This document shows positions 5,179 to 12,942 of a DNA stretch of 14,188 nucleotides, piece by piece. The translations under genes were made by a program, and so were the position numbers. Position 1 is the stretch's first letter. Each line of letters begins with the position of its first letter. The DNA comes from Phycisphaerae bacterium (lineage in GTDB: Bacteria; Planctomycetota; Phycisphaerae; Tepidisphaerales; Tepidisphaeraceae): positions 1-14,188 of the forward strand of contig JACMJD010000472.1 of assembly GCA_014380825.1 (NCBI GenBank). Direction: 5' to 3'. The notes under the pieces are model-generated. The model saw only the letters and a program-made list of their open reading frames with translations, did not search any database and had not been told where the DNA came from.

Positions 5179-7725
5179 GTGCCTCGATGGAGCTGCCACA
5201 GCTTCGCAGATATCTTCCGCCTTAGAATCCTGTTACCGTCCGCGCCTATCACAAATGCTTACGACCAACCCATCGCTCGCTGGCCGCGGCGCGTGTCGGC
5301 GGCGCTGGGGACCTATGCGCTGATCGGCGGCGTCATGTCGTTTTTGGGGTGGGTGCTCAACCTTCCTCGGCTCACGGACTGGACGAACAGCGACCTTTCG
5401 ATCCAGCCAAATTCCACCGTGTGTGTCGCCATGAGCGGCACCGGACTCTCGTTCCTTGCTGCGAGGCGTCCGCGCATCGCCATGGCGCTTGGGTTCATTG
5501 TCGCCATCATCGGGGGCTTAACTCTCGTCGAGTGGGTTAGCAGGATTAATCTGGGCATCGATTCGTTGCTGATGTTCGATCGCGAATGGGGCCGCGTAGG
5601 CGTGATCTATCCCGGCCGCATGGGCCCGCCTGGCACGCTGTCGTGGACGTTGATTGGCACCGCACTCATCCTTTCCGGTTTCGATAATCGCCGAGCGCGA
5701 CAGGCGGTAGCGGTTCTCGCATCGATCGTCGCATGCATTGCGACGCTGTCGCTGACCGGCCATCTCTTTGGAGCCAGCACGCTGTATTCGTTGCCGCGCC
5801 TTACGGTAATCGCCCTCCAGACGGCGACATTCAGCTTTGCGGTGAGCGTCGGGCTGATCCTGAGCGTTCCCGGGTGCCGCCCGATCCGCACGCTGCTGGA
5901 GGACAGCGCCGCGGGAATCCTCGCGCGGCGGACGCTGCCGGTGATCGTGCTCATTCCGATCGTAATCGGCTGGCTCCGCGTCGTCGGACAGCGCCACGGC
6001 CTGTACGACATGGAGTTTGGCGCGGCGCTGCGCACCATCGTGGAGATCACGCTGCTTGGCGTCCTGTGGTGGTGGGCACTGAACACGCTGCGCGCCTACG
6101 AAGCGGCGTTACACGAGCGCGAACGGTTGCTTCGCACCGTCACCGAGAATGCGCGCGTCGGCTTGGTCATCATCAGCCCCGACCACCGATATCTTTACGC
6201 AAACAAGTCGTACGTCGATGTGCTTGGCCTGAGCACCTACGAGATCATCGGCCAGCGGATTGCGGATGTGCTGCCGGACGTTTACGAATCGCAGATCAAC
6301 CCGCGACTACAGCGCGCGTTCGCCGGTGAACGTGTCGACTACGAGCTGTCGATGCCCGAGCAGGATAGTTTCGTGGCGGTGACCTGTCAGCCGCAGGTTG
6401 AAAATCAGATCGTGCGAAGCGTGATTGTCAGCGTCATCGACGTCACGGAGCGCCGCCGACAGGAAGTTGCACTTCAGAACAGCGTGGACGCCGAACGCGC
6501 CGCGCGCGCCGAAGCGGAACACGCCAGCCGGATGAAGGACGAGTTTCTCGCGACGCTGTCTCACGAGCTGCGCACGCCGTTGAATGCGATCCTCGGGTGG
6601 TCGCAACTGATGCGGCTCGGAAAAGTACGTGAAGAAGACATTCAGGAAGGCTTCGCGTCGATCGAGCGAAACGCCCGCACGCAGACACAACTCATCGAAG
6701 ATCTGCTGGACATCTCGCGCATCACCTCGGGCAAGATGCGGCTCGACGTGCAGCCGGTTGATCTGGTCAGCGTGATCGACGCGGCGTTGGAAGCAATCTC
6801 ACCCGCCGCCGACGCCAAGAGCGTTCGCGTGACGAAGGTGCTCGACCCGCTCGCCGGGCCGGTGTCAGGCGATCCAGGGCGTCTGCAGCAAGTCGTATGG
6901 AACCTGGTCAGCAACGCGGTGAAGTTTACACCGCGCGGCGGCAGGGTGCAGGTCACTCTGGCGCGCGTGGATTCGCACATCGAAATCACCGTCAGCGACA
7001 ACGGCGAAGGCATCAAATCCGAGTTTCTCCCCTTCGTGTTCGAACGCTTCCGCCAGGCGGATCAGTCGACCACGCGTCGACACGGTGGAATGGGGCTGGG
7101 GCTTTCGATCGCCAAGCAGCTCGCCGAGATGCACGGCGGCGAGGTGCGCGCGGCGAGCCCGGGAGTCGGACAGGGTGCGACATTCGTCATCTCGCTTCCA
7201 ATCACAACGGTGCTTCCGCCGACCGGGGAGGGATCAAGCATTTATCCGCGCGCGAAAGAATCATCTGCAGCGAATTCGCAGGCGTCACCGGCGTTGGACG
7301 GGTTGCGCGTGCTGGTGGTAGATGACGAACCCGATGCGCTCGAACTGATCCGCCGCGTGCTGGTAGGATGCGGCGCTGACGTGAGCACCGCAGCCAGCGT
7401 GACCGAGGCAATCAGCATGATCGATCGCATCAAGCCGAATCTGCTCATCAGCGACATCGGCATGCCGGAGCGAGACGGCTACGATCTGATCCGTCAGCTT
7501 CGCGAACTCGGACACACAAGCCGCGAAGTGCCGGCGGTCGCACTCACCGCATTCGCGCGATCGGAAGATCGGCAGCGCGCGTTGCTTGCCGGCTATCAGA
7601 TTCACCTGGCTAAGCCGGTGGAACCGAAAGAACTCGCCGCGGCCGTGGCGAGTCTTGCGGGGCGCACCGGTCGGCGACAAACGTCACGCGCGACGCCAAG
7701 CCGCATCATGCTTCATTCACTTTGA
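5179..7725 (+). CDS. Membrane-bound hybrid sensor histidine kinase (PAS, HisKA, HATPase, REC)
   Basis: This 848-residue sensor kinase has an attached receiver. Residues about 40-310 hold seven or more hydrophobic helices forming an integral membrane sensor without a named domain. A PAS domain follows (about 315-430, starting LLRTVTENARVGLVIIS), then a short coiled linker. The HisKA domain has phospho-acceptor His462 (ATLSHELRTPLNAILGW). The HATPase domain shows the N box (WNLVSNAVKF, Asn575/Asn579), G1 (SDNGEGI, from Asp607), an F box (FERFRQAD) and G2 (GGMGLGLSIAKQL). The receiver (about 709-835) has Asp715/Asp716, phospho-acceptor Asp759 (LLISDIGMPE), Thr790 and Lys812. No DNA-binding output or Hpt domain is present, so the phosphorelay partner must be elsewhere. 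The start is doubtful: GTG 5179 has only a weak AAGG close upstream, and GTG 5293 and ATG 5335 are later choices, the last cutting into the first helix. Confidence 0.93.
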   Translation: MPRWSCHSFADIFRLRILLPSAPITNAYDQPIARWPRRVSAALGTYALIGGVMSFLGWVLNLPRLTDWTNSDLSIQPNSTVCVAMSGTGLSFLAARRPRIAMALGFIVAIIGGLTLVEWVSRINLGIDSLLMFDREWGRVGVIYPGRMGPPGTLSWTLIGTALILSGFDNRRARQAVAVLASIVACIATLSLTGHLFGASTLYSLPRLTVIALQTATFSFAVSVGLILSVPGCRPIRTLLEDSAAGILARRTLPVIVLIPIVIGWLRVVGQRHGLYDMEFGAALRTIVEITLLGVLWWWALNTLRAYEAALHERERLLRTVTENARVGLVIISPDHRYLYANKSYVDVLGLSTYEIIGQRIADVLPDVYESQINPRLQRAFAGERVDYELSMPEQDSFVAVTCQPQVENQIVRSVIVSVIDVTERRRQEVALQNSVDAERAARAEAEHASRMKDEFLATLSHELRTPLNAILGWSQLMRLGKVREEDIQEGFASIERNARTQTQLIEDLLDISRITSGKMRLDVQPVDLVSVIDAALEAISPAADAKSVRVTKVLDPLAGPVSGDPGRLQQVVWNLVSNAVKFTPRGGRVQVTLARVDSHIEITVSDNGEGIKSEFLPFVFERFRQADQSTTRRHGGMGLGLSIAKQLAEMHGGEVRAASPGVGQGATFVISLPITTVLPPTGEGSSIYPRAKESSAANSQASPALDGLRVLVVDDEPDALELIRRVLVGCGADVSTAASVTEAISMIDRIKPNLLISDIGMPERDGYDLIRQLRELGHTSREVPAVALTAFARSEDRQRALLAGYQIHLAKPVEPKELAAAVASLAGRTGRRQTSRATPSRIMLHSL

Positions 7726-8218
7726 TCGAGTTGATCTTGGTTGGTTTGTTCGGCCGATCGTTCGCACCGCGGGGGGCGTTGGCGATTTTGTCGACGACTT
7801 CCAATCCCTTCGTCACCTTGCCGAACACGCTGTACTGATTGTCCAGATGCGGCGAATCCGCGTGCATCAGGAAGAACTGCGAGCCCGCCGAATTCGGATC
7901 GCTCGTGCGCGCGGCAGACAGCACGCCGCGAACGTGTTTGCGCGGGTTGAACTCGGCTTTGAGCATGTAACCCGGCCCGCCCGTTCCGGTGCCGGTCGGA
8001 TCGCCGCCCTGGATCATGAAACCCGGGATCACGCGGTGGAAGATCACGCCGTCGTAATAGCCTTCGCGCGCCAGAAACAGAAAACTGTTCACATGGCCGG
8101 GCGCGTCCTTCGGATAAAACTCCACCTCGATCGGTCCTTCGCTGGTGTCGAGGGTCGCGGTGTAATTCTTGTTCGGATCGATCGTCATCGCCGGCGGGGC
8201 GGAATAGGTCTTGGCCAT
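7706..8218 (-). CDS. Cyclophilin-type peptidyl-prolyl cis-trans isomerase
   Basis: This cytoplasmic proline isomerase (cyclophilin) of 170 residues has no signal peptide. Active-site residues are visible in FHRVIPGFMIQGGDP (Arg62, Phe67, Met68, Gln70) and AGSQFFLM (Gln114, Phe116). The position of human CypA Trp121, which binds cyclosporin, is His124 here (SPHLDNQYSVFG), so weak cyclosporin sensitivity is expected, as in many bacterial cyclophilins. ATG 8218 (minus) has GGAG 6 nt upstream. About ten residues before the fold (YSAPPAMTID) form a short N-terminal extension. Its last 20 nt overlap the 3' end of the convergent histidine kinase gene. Confidence 0.95.
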   Translation of the reverse strand: MAKTYSAPPAMTIDPNKNYTATLDTSEGPIEVEFYPKDAPGHVNSFLFLAREGYYDGVIFHRVIPGFMIQGGDPTGTGTGGPGYMLKAEFNPRKHVRGVLSAARTSDPNSAGSQFFLMHADSPHLDNQYSVFGKVTKGLEVVDKIANAPRGANDRPNKPTKINSIKVNEA

Positions 8219-8275
8219 TTGCTTCTCCGTTGATGGTTTAGTTATTGAGAGGCTTCGCAGAGGCGCGCGATTGTG

Positions 8276-9619
8276 TCAAGTCGCGCGCGCGATCTCGATC
8301 AGGTTCTGCGAAAAATCGTTCGCGATGGTCCTCGCTAGTTGTGTCGAGACGATCGCCGTTTTGCACGTCAAGCCAAAATGCAGCTTCTCGCCCAGCGTCG
8401 ATGGCGTGAAGACGACCGGCATCATCGGACCCACCGGCGAGACGCGCACATATTCCATCACCGGATCGGGACAATATTTGCTCAGCCACGTGCGGTTGAG
8501 GTTCACGTTCGATATGCCAGAGCACAGCGGCGCGCGTTTGCGATACCAATTCAAGAGCGACTCTCGCGAGAAAACTCTGCCGGCCAGCACGGTTACCGCC
8601 AGCCGAAACTGGCTTGACTCGGCGCTCGCCAGTTTCTTCGACCGACGGTTCTGAAACGCGATCGATCGCGCCAGTGCCCGCCAGTCGTTCAGGTGGTGCC
8701 GTTTGCAAAGCACGGAGGTGAAGCCAAGGAAGATGCCGAACTCGTCGTCGGCTACTTCGCGCGAGCCGGCGCGCAGGTCGACGATTGTGCCCAGCGCGAG
8801 GTTGTACCGTTTCTTCGTCGGCCGCGCTGCGATGTGACGGTCGCAGGTCCGGGCCATCGCTGTGAGGAACAGGTCGTTGATCTTCACATCGTTCGCCCGC
8901 GCTACGGCAAAAAGCTCGGTCACCAATCCATCTGGCAGATGATGCAGCGAGAAATGCGTGTCGGTTCCGGTGAAGCCGTCGCGCTGCTCGATTCGTCGCG
9001 CGGACTTCATCCGCGCGGACCAGCGCATCGTGTCCAGCACCGCACCGCCAACCGACCAGGGCGCATGGCCCGGGCCGAATCGATTCCAGTAGCCGCGCTT
9101 GGCGATCCTGAGTGGCACACGTCGCGCGCGTTGCGGATCGAACATCCGCAGGAACCATTCGCGCAGAAGCATTCGGATCGACACGCTGTCCGCCACGCGA
9201 TGCTGATAGACCACGCCGGCCCAGTAGCTGTCCTGATCTTCCTTAAGCACGAACGGCCGAAACGGATCGAGGCCATTCGGATTGAACGGCCGATTCAGGC
9301 CACGCGTCAGTTGTTCCGCCAGATCTCCGGTGAGCGGATCGAGCACCTTCACATCCGGCAGCGTTTCGGTCGGACCGGATTGCTCGAAGCGCTTGGCGAC
9401 AACCCGGATCGGTCCGATGCCCAGATCGCTCAGCGTTTCGACCCAGGCGCGATCGACGACAACCTGATCGGCCTGCCCGCGCAACCGCATGACCTGCGCG
9501 GCGTTGTATGGATGGATCGCATCGAATTGACGGATCAGTCGCTGAAACACATTGAGGCTATTGGCGTCAGGCGAACCCATGTCGGGGCAGATATTGTGCA
9601 GACGGCGCGCGGCGTGCAA
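8276..9619 (-). CDS. Condensation-domain-like acyltransferase (WES/PapA-type fold)
   Basis: This 447-residue protein is probably a member of the CoA-dependent acyltransferase/condensation superfamily (wax ester synthase, PapA5 and NRPS C domains). Support comes from an HxxxD motif at His140-Asp144 (VVYQHRVADSVSIRMLL), which replaces the usual HHxxxDG with only one His and no Gly. Further support is the length of about 450 residues and a second half with family-like blocks: HHLPDGLVTELFAVARAND, VKINDLFLTAMART, YNLALGTIVDLR and a late SGISNVNL. In the fold the His is the general base that deprotonates an alcohol or amine acceptor. Substrates cannot be told. The longest frame starts at TTG 9619; ATG 9580 (13 residues shorter) is equally possible, and neither has a clear ribosome-binding site. 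It diverges from the polytopic membrane protein at 9802, and the two could share a regulatory region and a lipid pathway. Confidence 0.7.
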   Translation of the reverse strand: MHAARRLHNICPDMGSPDANSLNVFQRLIRQFDAIHPYNAAQVMRLRGQADQVVVDRAWVETLSDLGIGPIRVVAKRFEQSGPTETLPDVKVLDPLTGDLAEQLTRGLNRPFNPNGLDPFRPFVLKEDQDSYWAGVVYQHRVADSVSIRMLLREWFLRMFDPQRARRVPLRIAKRGYWNRFGPGHAPWSVGGAVLDTMRWSARMKSARRIEQRDGFTGTDTHFSLHHLPDGLVTELFAVARANDVKINDLFLTAMARTCDRHIAARPTKKRYNLALGTIVDLRAGSREVADDEFGIFLGFTSVLCKRHHLNDWRALARSIAFQNRRSKKLASAESSQFRLAVTVLAGRVFSRESLLNWYRKRAPLCSGISNVNLNRTWLSKYCPDPVMEYVRVSPVGPMMPVVFTPSTLGEKLHFGLTCKTAIVSTQLARTIANDFSQNLIEIARAT

Positions 9620-9678
9620 GTGCCGCGGCGGGGCGATAAACCGCTTCAGGCTGCGACCGCCATCAGCCGATACGAACT

Positions 9679-9754
9679 ACTGACGACAGGACAGGCGTTG
9701 CGAGGATTGCGTCTATCCGCTGTTTTTGCGACAACAACCCGGCCTGTCGTAAGT
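9679..9754. promoter_or_regulatory. Imperfect inverted repeat in divergent intergenic region
   Basis: The arm at 9679-9690 (ACTGACGACAGG) and the arm at 9743-9754 (CCTGTCGTAAGT) are inverted copies with one mismatch over 12 bp, separated by 52 nt. They lie in the 182-bp gap between the divergent acyltransferase and membrane-protein genes. Two half sites about five helical turns apart would suit a looping regulator or shared operator. This is inference; chance occurrence is not excluded. Confidence 0.3.
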
Positions 9755-9801
9755 CTTGTCATATTAAGGGCTAATTCCCAAAGCGTCACGCGGCCATCCG
9801 T

Positions 9802-11256
9802 ATGAATCCAAAGGCCAAGAAGGTCATCAAGTTCGTGTTGCGGTGGGGCATCGCCGTCGCCGGTATCGGCTGGGTGATCAGCAACATCTCGCTTTACAAC
9901 CGCGTGCTGATCGCGAACCCGACGACACTGCGCCCGACCCCGGTGCGACTCGCCGCTGAAGCGCGGGATGAGGACACCAACTTCCTCGTGCATCATCCGT
10001 TTGTGCTTCCCGGACAGATCTCCGAAAGCCAAGTCGCGCGCACCGAACTGTTCGTTAAATCCGATCGCGACCAAACCAAAATCCGCGACGACAACGGCGC
10101 CGAGCGAATCGTCGAAGTGCTCGGTCTGAAAGTTATAAACGATCCCGATCGCACGCATTGGCCGCTGCTGGTCGCTAAGCCGCGGACGTTCTGGATGAAA
10201 TACACCGGCGGCGATTGGGGTGATCGGCCGGAACTGATCTCCCCGTCGCGCGTCGCGGATTACGCGATTCGCGTTGAATATCCGATCATCGACACCGGCG
10301 TGGGGCCGATGACGTACCAGGCGTTCAACAATCACCCGTTCTACCTGATCCTGGCGATCCTGGTTTTCCCGGTCACGTTCATCATCACCAGCTTCCGCTG
10401 GCACATGCTGCTCAAGGCGCTGCAGATCCGGATGAGCCTGTCGCGCACGTTCGTAATCAACATGGTCGGCGCGTTCTACAACACGTTCCTGCCCGGCTCC
10501 ACCGGCGGCGACGTGCTCAAGGCATATTACGCCGCCAAGCAAACGACCATGCATCGCACGCGCGCGGTGATGAGCGTGATCATCGATCGCATCATCGGAC
10601 TGCTCGCGCTGGTGATCATGGGCGGCACCGCGGCGACGTTTCAATACTTCACCTCGCATCAGGATGATCCGGCCACCAAGAAGTGCGGCCAGGTGGCGCT
10701 CGGATCGGCGGCGATCATCGGCGTCACGATTCTTGGATTGGTACTGCTCTACAACCGCACGCTCCGCCGCATCAGCGGGCTCGATTGGGTGCTGAATCGC
10801 CTGCCGATGCAGGCACAAGTTCAGAAAGCGCTCGACACGATGGAGATCTATCGCCAGCACTGGCTGGCGGTCGTGTTCGCGATCCTGATGACGCTGCCGG
10901 TACACGGCGCCGTCGTCGTCTCCGCGACTTTCGCGGGCCTTGCGTTCGGCCTTCCCATCAGCCCCGCGTACTACTGGGTTGCCGTGCCGGTGATCGTGCT
11001 GTCGGGATCGATCCCAATCTCGCCCCAAGGCGCCGGCGTGATGGAATTCTTCGCCATCCTCCTCACCCGCAGCCACGGCGTGACGATCAGCCAGGCGTTC
11101 GCGCTGACCATGTCAATCCGCGTCGTCCAAATCCTCTGGAACCTCACCGGCGGAATCTTCGTCCTAAAAGGTGGCTTCCACGCGCCGACGAAGGCCGAGC
11201 AGCATGAACTGGCCGACGACGTGCCCGATCGCAATCCGCCGCCGCAACCGGCCTGA
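9802..11256 (+). CDS. Lysylphosphatidylglycerol synthase TM-domain / UPF0104-type membrane protein
   Basis: This polytopic inner-membrane protein has 484 residues. The core from about residue 178 carries the family signature of the LPG_synthase_TM (UPF0104, YbhN-like) group: INMVGAFYNTFLPGSTGGDV (Pro231, Gly235, Gly236, Asp237), then KAYYAA, then VIIDRIIGLLAL and a late SIPISPQGAGVMEFF. The family includes the flippase half of MprF and other suspected lipid transporters. One helix at about 8-26 anchors the N-terminus. It is followed by about 150 polar residues before the second helix at about 180, a loop that typical members of 300-350 residues lack. The tail ends in charged, Pro-rich residues. 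No aminoacyl-transferase domain is attached, so lysyl-lipid synthesis is not implied. ATG 9802 has no evident ribosome-binding site. It is divergent from the acyltransferase gene. Confidence 0.88.
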   Translation: MNPKAKKVIKFVLRWGIAVAGIGWVISNISLYNRVLIANPTTLRPTPVRLAAEARDEDTNFLVHHPFVLPGQISESQVARTELFVKSDRDQTKIRDDNGAERIVEVLGLKVINDPDRTHWPLLVAKPRTFWMKYTGGDWGDRPELISPSRVADYAIRVEYPIIDTGVGPMTYQAFNNHPFYLILAILVFPVTFIITSFRWHMLLKALQIRMSLSRTFVINMVGAFYNTFLPGSTGGDVLKAYYAAKQTTMHRTRAVMSVIIDRIIGLLALVIMGGTAATFQYFTSHQDDPATKKCGQVALGSAAIIGVTILGLVLLYNRTLRRISGLDWVLNRLPMQAQVQKALDTMEIYRQHWLAVVFAILMTLPVHGAVVVSATFAGLAFGLPISPAYYWVAVPVIVLSGSIPISPQGAGVMEFFAILLTRSHGVTISQAFALTMSIRVVQILWNLTGGIFVLKGGFHAPTKAEQHELADDVPDRNPPPQPA

Positions 11257-11402
11257 AGCCGGACATAATCATCGCTTTCACAATAACTTACGAGGTGCGA
11301 GCGACGCTTGGCTTCGTTGCATTAATCGCTGATACGCTGCGCTTGCCCCTCGCGCCCCTCCCCTATGGGTTCGTTTTGCACGATCGCCGAGAGCAGAGAT
11401 TG

Positions 11403-11482
11403 GGCCACCGAGGCACACAGAAAACAGGGAAGAAGCAGAAACTAAATTTGCATTCATCTGTGTCCTCTGTGGCTCTGTGGCC
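11403..11482. repeat. Imperfect inverted-repeat element, probably dispersed
   Basis: The left arm (from GGCCACCGAGGCACACAG) and the right arm (ending CTGTGGCTCTGTGGCC) are imperfect inverted copies, with matching outer GGCCAC/GTGGCC and inner ACACAG/CTGTGT. The centre is A-rich. Sequences of this CACCGAGGCACAGAG...CTCTGTGGC style are familiar to me as dispersed non-coding elements in several environmental bacteria, and they often give spurious short protein predictions. Confidence 0.6.
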
Positions 11483-11505
11483 AACACCGCATTTCTCTCT
11501 CCGAC

Positions 11506-11529
11506 CTTGGCGTTCTTGGCGCCTTGGCG
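11506..11529. repeat. Triple CTTGGCG short repeat
   Basis: Three copies of CTTGGCG begin at 11506, 11515 and 11523, spaced 9 and 8 nt. They directly follow the inverted-repeat element and are probably part of the same composite repeat. Confidence 0.6.
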
Positions 11530-11552
11530 TTCAACCCTGTGTCGATTCCAAG

Positions 11553-11945
11553 TCAGCCATGACGTTGGCATCGATCTTGGGAGGACGCTTCCACCGTTGG
11601 ATCGTCTCCCCCTATTACTGCCCCCGTTGCGCGAAACGAGCGCGCCGCGCGCAGCGCAAGCGTGGGACGTGTCGTTTCGACCGCGCCAGCCGTGACAAGA
11701 AAAATATTTTCCAATTCTGCGCGTTGCGCGCGGCGCAACGCTGGCGGGTAGTGCGTCAGTTTGAATTTATTGAGGCAGGACGCGACAGGGGCTCCGCTCC
11801 TCGGCCCCCTCGGCGTAATCGTGACACTGGATAGGGCGATGACCACGAAAGCGATGGTGGCGATCGCAAGGAACAGAATCGAGCGGCGGATGATGGGGAC
11901 GCGATCCTTCACACTGTATTCCAGCGGGGTTGGCGTCTTGCTCAC
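11553..11945 (-). CDS. Possible small membrane protein with repeat-derived C-terminus
   Basis: This frame is doubtful. It would start at GTG 11945 (minus) and encode 130 residues. The first 45 or so look genuine: a polar start (SKTPTPLEYSVKDRV), two arginines, then one hydrophobic helix (SILFLAIATIAFVVIALSSV), giving a single-pass membrane protein. From about residue 47 on (GPRSGAPVAS, then Arg/Ala-rich text) the frame runs through the repeat-like DNA and loses protein character. It may be a short real gene whose 3' end was replaced by a repeat insertion, or chance. No ribosome-binding site is clear. I recognise no family. Confidence 0.35.
   Translation of the reverse strand: MSKTPTPLEYSVKDRVPIIRRSILFLAIATIAFVVIALSSVTITPRGPRSGAPVASCLNKFKLTHYPPALRRAQRAELENIFLVTAGAVETTRPTLALRAARSFRATGAVIGGDDPTVEASSQDRCQRHG
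11721..11741. repeat. Short perfect hairpin
   Basis: GCGTTGCGC at 11721-11729 and GCGCAACGC at 11733-11741 form a 9-bp perfect stem with a 3-nt loop, next to an A/T-rich run (11699-11710). It lies inside the repeat-like intergenic region, so it is more likely part of a dispersed element than a terminator. Confidence 0.5.
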
Positions 11946-12109
11946 GCCGGCTAGTCTAGTCTAACCGAGCAGCGCTACTAGATCACTGATTTCCCAAACG
12001 CGGGAAGCAATGCCCGCTTCAGGCGCGCCCCCGCGCTCTCATCGCTTCTCCAGTGAATGCTTCCGCACTTCGTGATCGATCGGACTTACTGTGATATTCT
12101 GCAAGGCAC

Positions 12110-12937
12110 ATGTTCCGCCGCCTCGATCGTCTTGTCGTTCGCGTGCCCAATCTGCCGAGCGCGGTAGCGTATTATCGTGATGTCCTCGGGCTGACCGTGC
12201 TGCGCGAAGAGAAACGCGTCGCGAGCTTGCGGTTCGCCGATCAGGATTGCGGCGAAGTGATCCTGCATTGCGATCCGGACTTGCCGGCTGAGGCGGTTTA
12301 TCTGCTGGTGGATGATGTGCGCGATCTGCACCGTCGCCGAAACGAGCTGCGGCTGAAGTTCACCACGCCGCCCTCGCGCGTGGCGCGCGGGTATCGGGCG
12401 ACGGTGAAAGATCCGTTCGGGACGATCCTGCACCTGATCGATCGCAGCGACGAGACCAGCCTGTCGCAGCGCGAGCCGGCGAATCATCTGGAAGATGCGC
12501 GCCCATTGGGCGCGCTGTTCGACGGCGTGTCGCAGCACATCCCGGCCAAGCGGGCGCTGCTGACGAAGCTGTACGAAAATCTCGGTCGCACGGCGGACGA
12601 TCTGCCTTACACGCCGCACTTTGAAAGTTTGTACGAACCGTACATCGCTGACTATCACGATCCGAAGCCGGATCGTGCCGAAGTCTGGCGACACCTGCTC
12701 AACATCCGCAAGGCCGGCAAGCTCCCCAAGCTCGGCGAGGCGCGCAGCAAGCCGCCGGAGGTTTCAAATGAAGACCGCGAGCACCTGCGAACGCTGCTAG
12801 GCGAACATCTCGGCAAGCGCGATCGGCTGCCGTACACCGCGAAGTTTGAAGAGATCGTGGAAGAGTTCAACAAAACGCAGCCGAGGAAATTGTCGCCGCA
12901 TCTGGTGTGGAGGCTGGCGGCGACGATTGCGAAGTAG
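12110..12937 (+). CDS. VOC-family protein with tandemly duplicated C-terminal module
   Basis: This 275-residue protein has two parts. Residues 1-112 are a vicinal-oxygen-chelate (glyoxalase/bleomycin resistance) fold: LVVRVPNLPSAVAYYRDVLGLTVL, split here as LVVRVPNLPSAVAYYRDVLG and LTVL, and ending VKDPFGTILHLID. The first metal-ligand His is Arg (RLDRLVVRV), so it may be a binding rather than a catalytic domain. Residues 148-275 hold two copies of an unnamed helical module. Copy 1 has LPYTPHFESLYEPY (from 165), VWRHLL (192) and KAGKLPKL. Copy 2 has LPYTAKFEEIVEEF (from 240) and VWRLAATIAK (266), stopping where copy 1 has GKLPKL. LPYT to WR spacing is 28 and 27 residues. The charged, Trp-containing module could bind nucleic acid or protein; no function is known to me. 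ATG 12110 has AAGG close upstream. Confidence 0.8.
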   Translation: MFRRLDRLVVRVPNLPSAVAYYRDVLGLTVLREEKRVASLRFADQDCGEVILHCDPDLPAEAVYLLVDDVRDLHRRRNELRLKFTTPPSRVARGYRATVKDPFGTILHLIDRSDETSLSQREPANHLEDARPLGALFDGVSQHIPAKRALLTKLYENLGRTADDLPYTPHFESLYEPYIADYHDPKPDRAEVWRHLLNIRKAGKLPKLGEARSKPPEVSNEDREHLRTLLGEHLGKRDRLPYTAKFEEIVEEFNKTQPRKLSPHLVWRLAATIAK

Positions 12938-12942
12938 AGCCT

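Larger units (their letters stand above)
11257..12109. other. Long, mostly non-coding repeat-like intergenic region
   Basis: About 850 bp separate two plus-strand genes. It contains a pseudo-symmetric purine/pyrimidine block (11403-11482), a triple CTTGGCG repeat (11506-11529) and a small perfect hairpin (11721-11741). Reading frames here switch between low-complexity Arg/Ala peptides, unlike the flanking genes. The last 150 bp (about 11960-12109) hold no frame I can support and should contain the promoter of the downstream VOC gene; TGATAT at 12092-12097 is a weak -10 candidate. Confidence 0.6.

Noticed and set aside
8693..9805. A 370-codon open frame on the plus strand
   Set aside because: It is antisense to the acyltransferase gene, has Arg/His-rich composition without motifs, and also covers the divergent promoter region.
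9646..11076. A 476-codon open frame on the minus strand
   Set aside because: It is antisense to the UPF0104-type membrane protein gene. Its translation is His/Asp/Arg/Glu-rich with no domain, the usual shadow of a GC-rich gene.
9802..11256. Full MprF lysyl-phosphatidylglycerol synthase
   Set aside because: Only the membrane domain is present. The C-terminal aminoacyl-transferase domain of MprF is missing.
11295..11834. A plus frame with a CPRC pair in the repeat-like region
   Set aside because: It consists of translated repeat and low-complexity Arg/Ala text. There is no second zinc pair at proper spacing and no ribosome-binding site.
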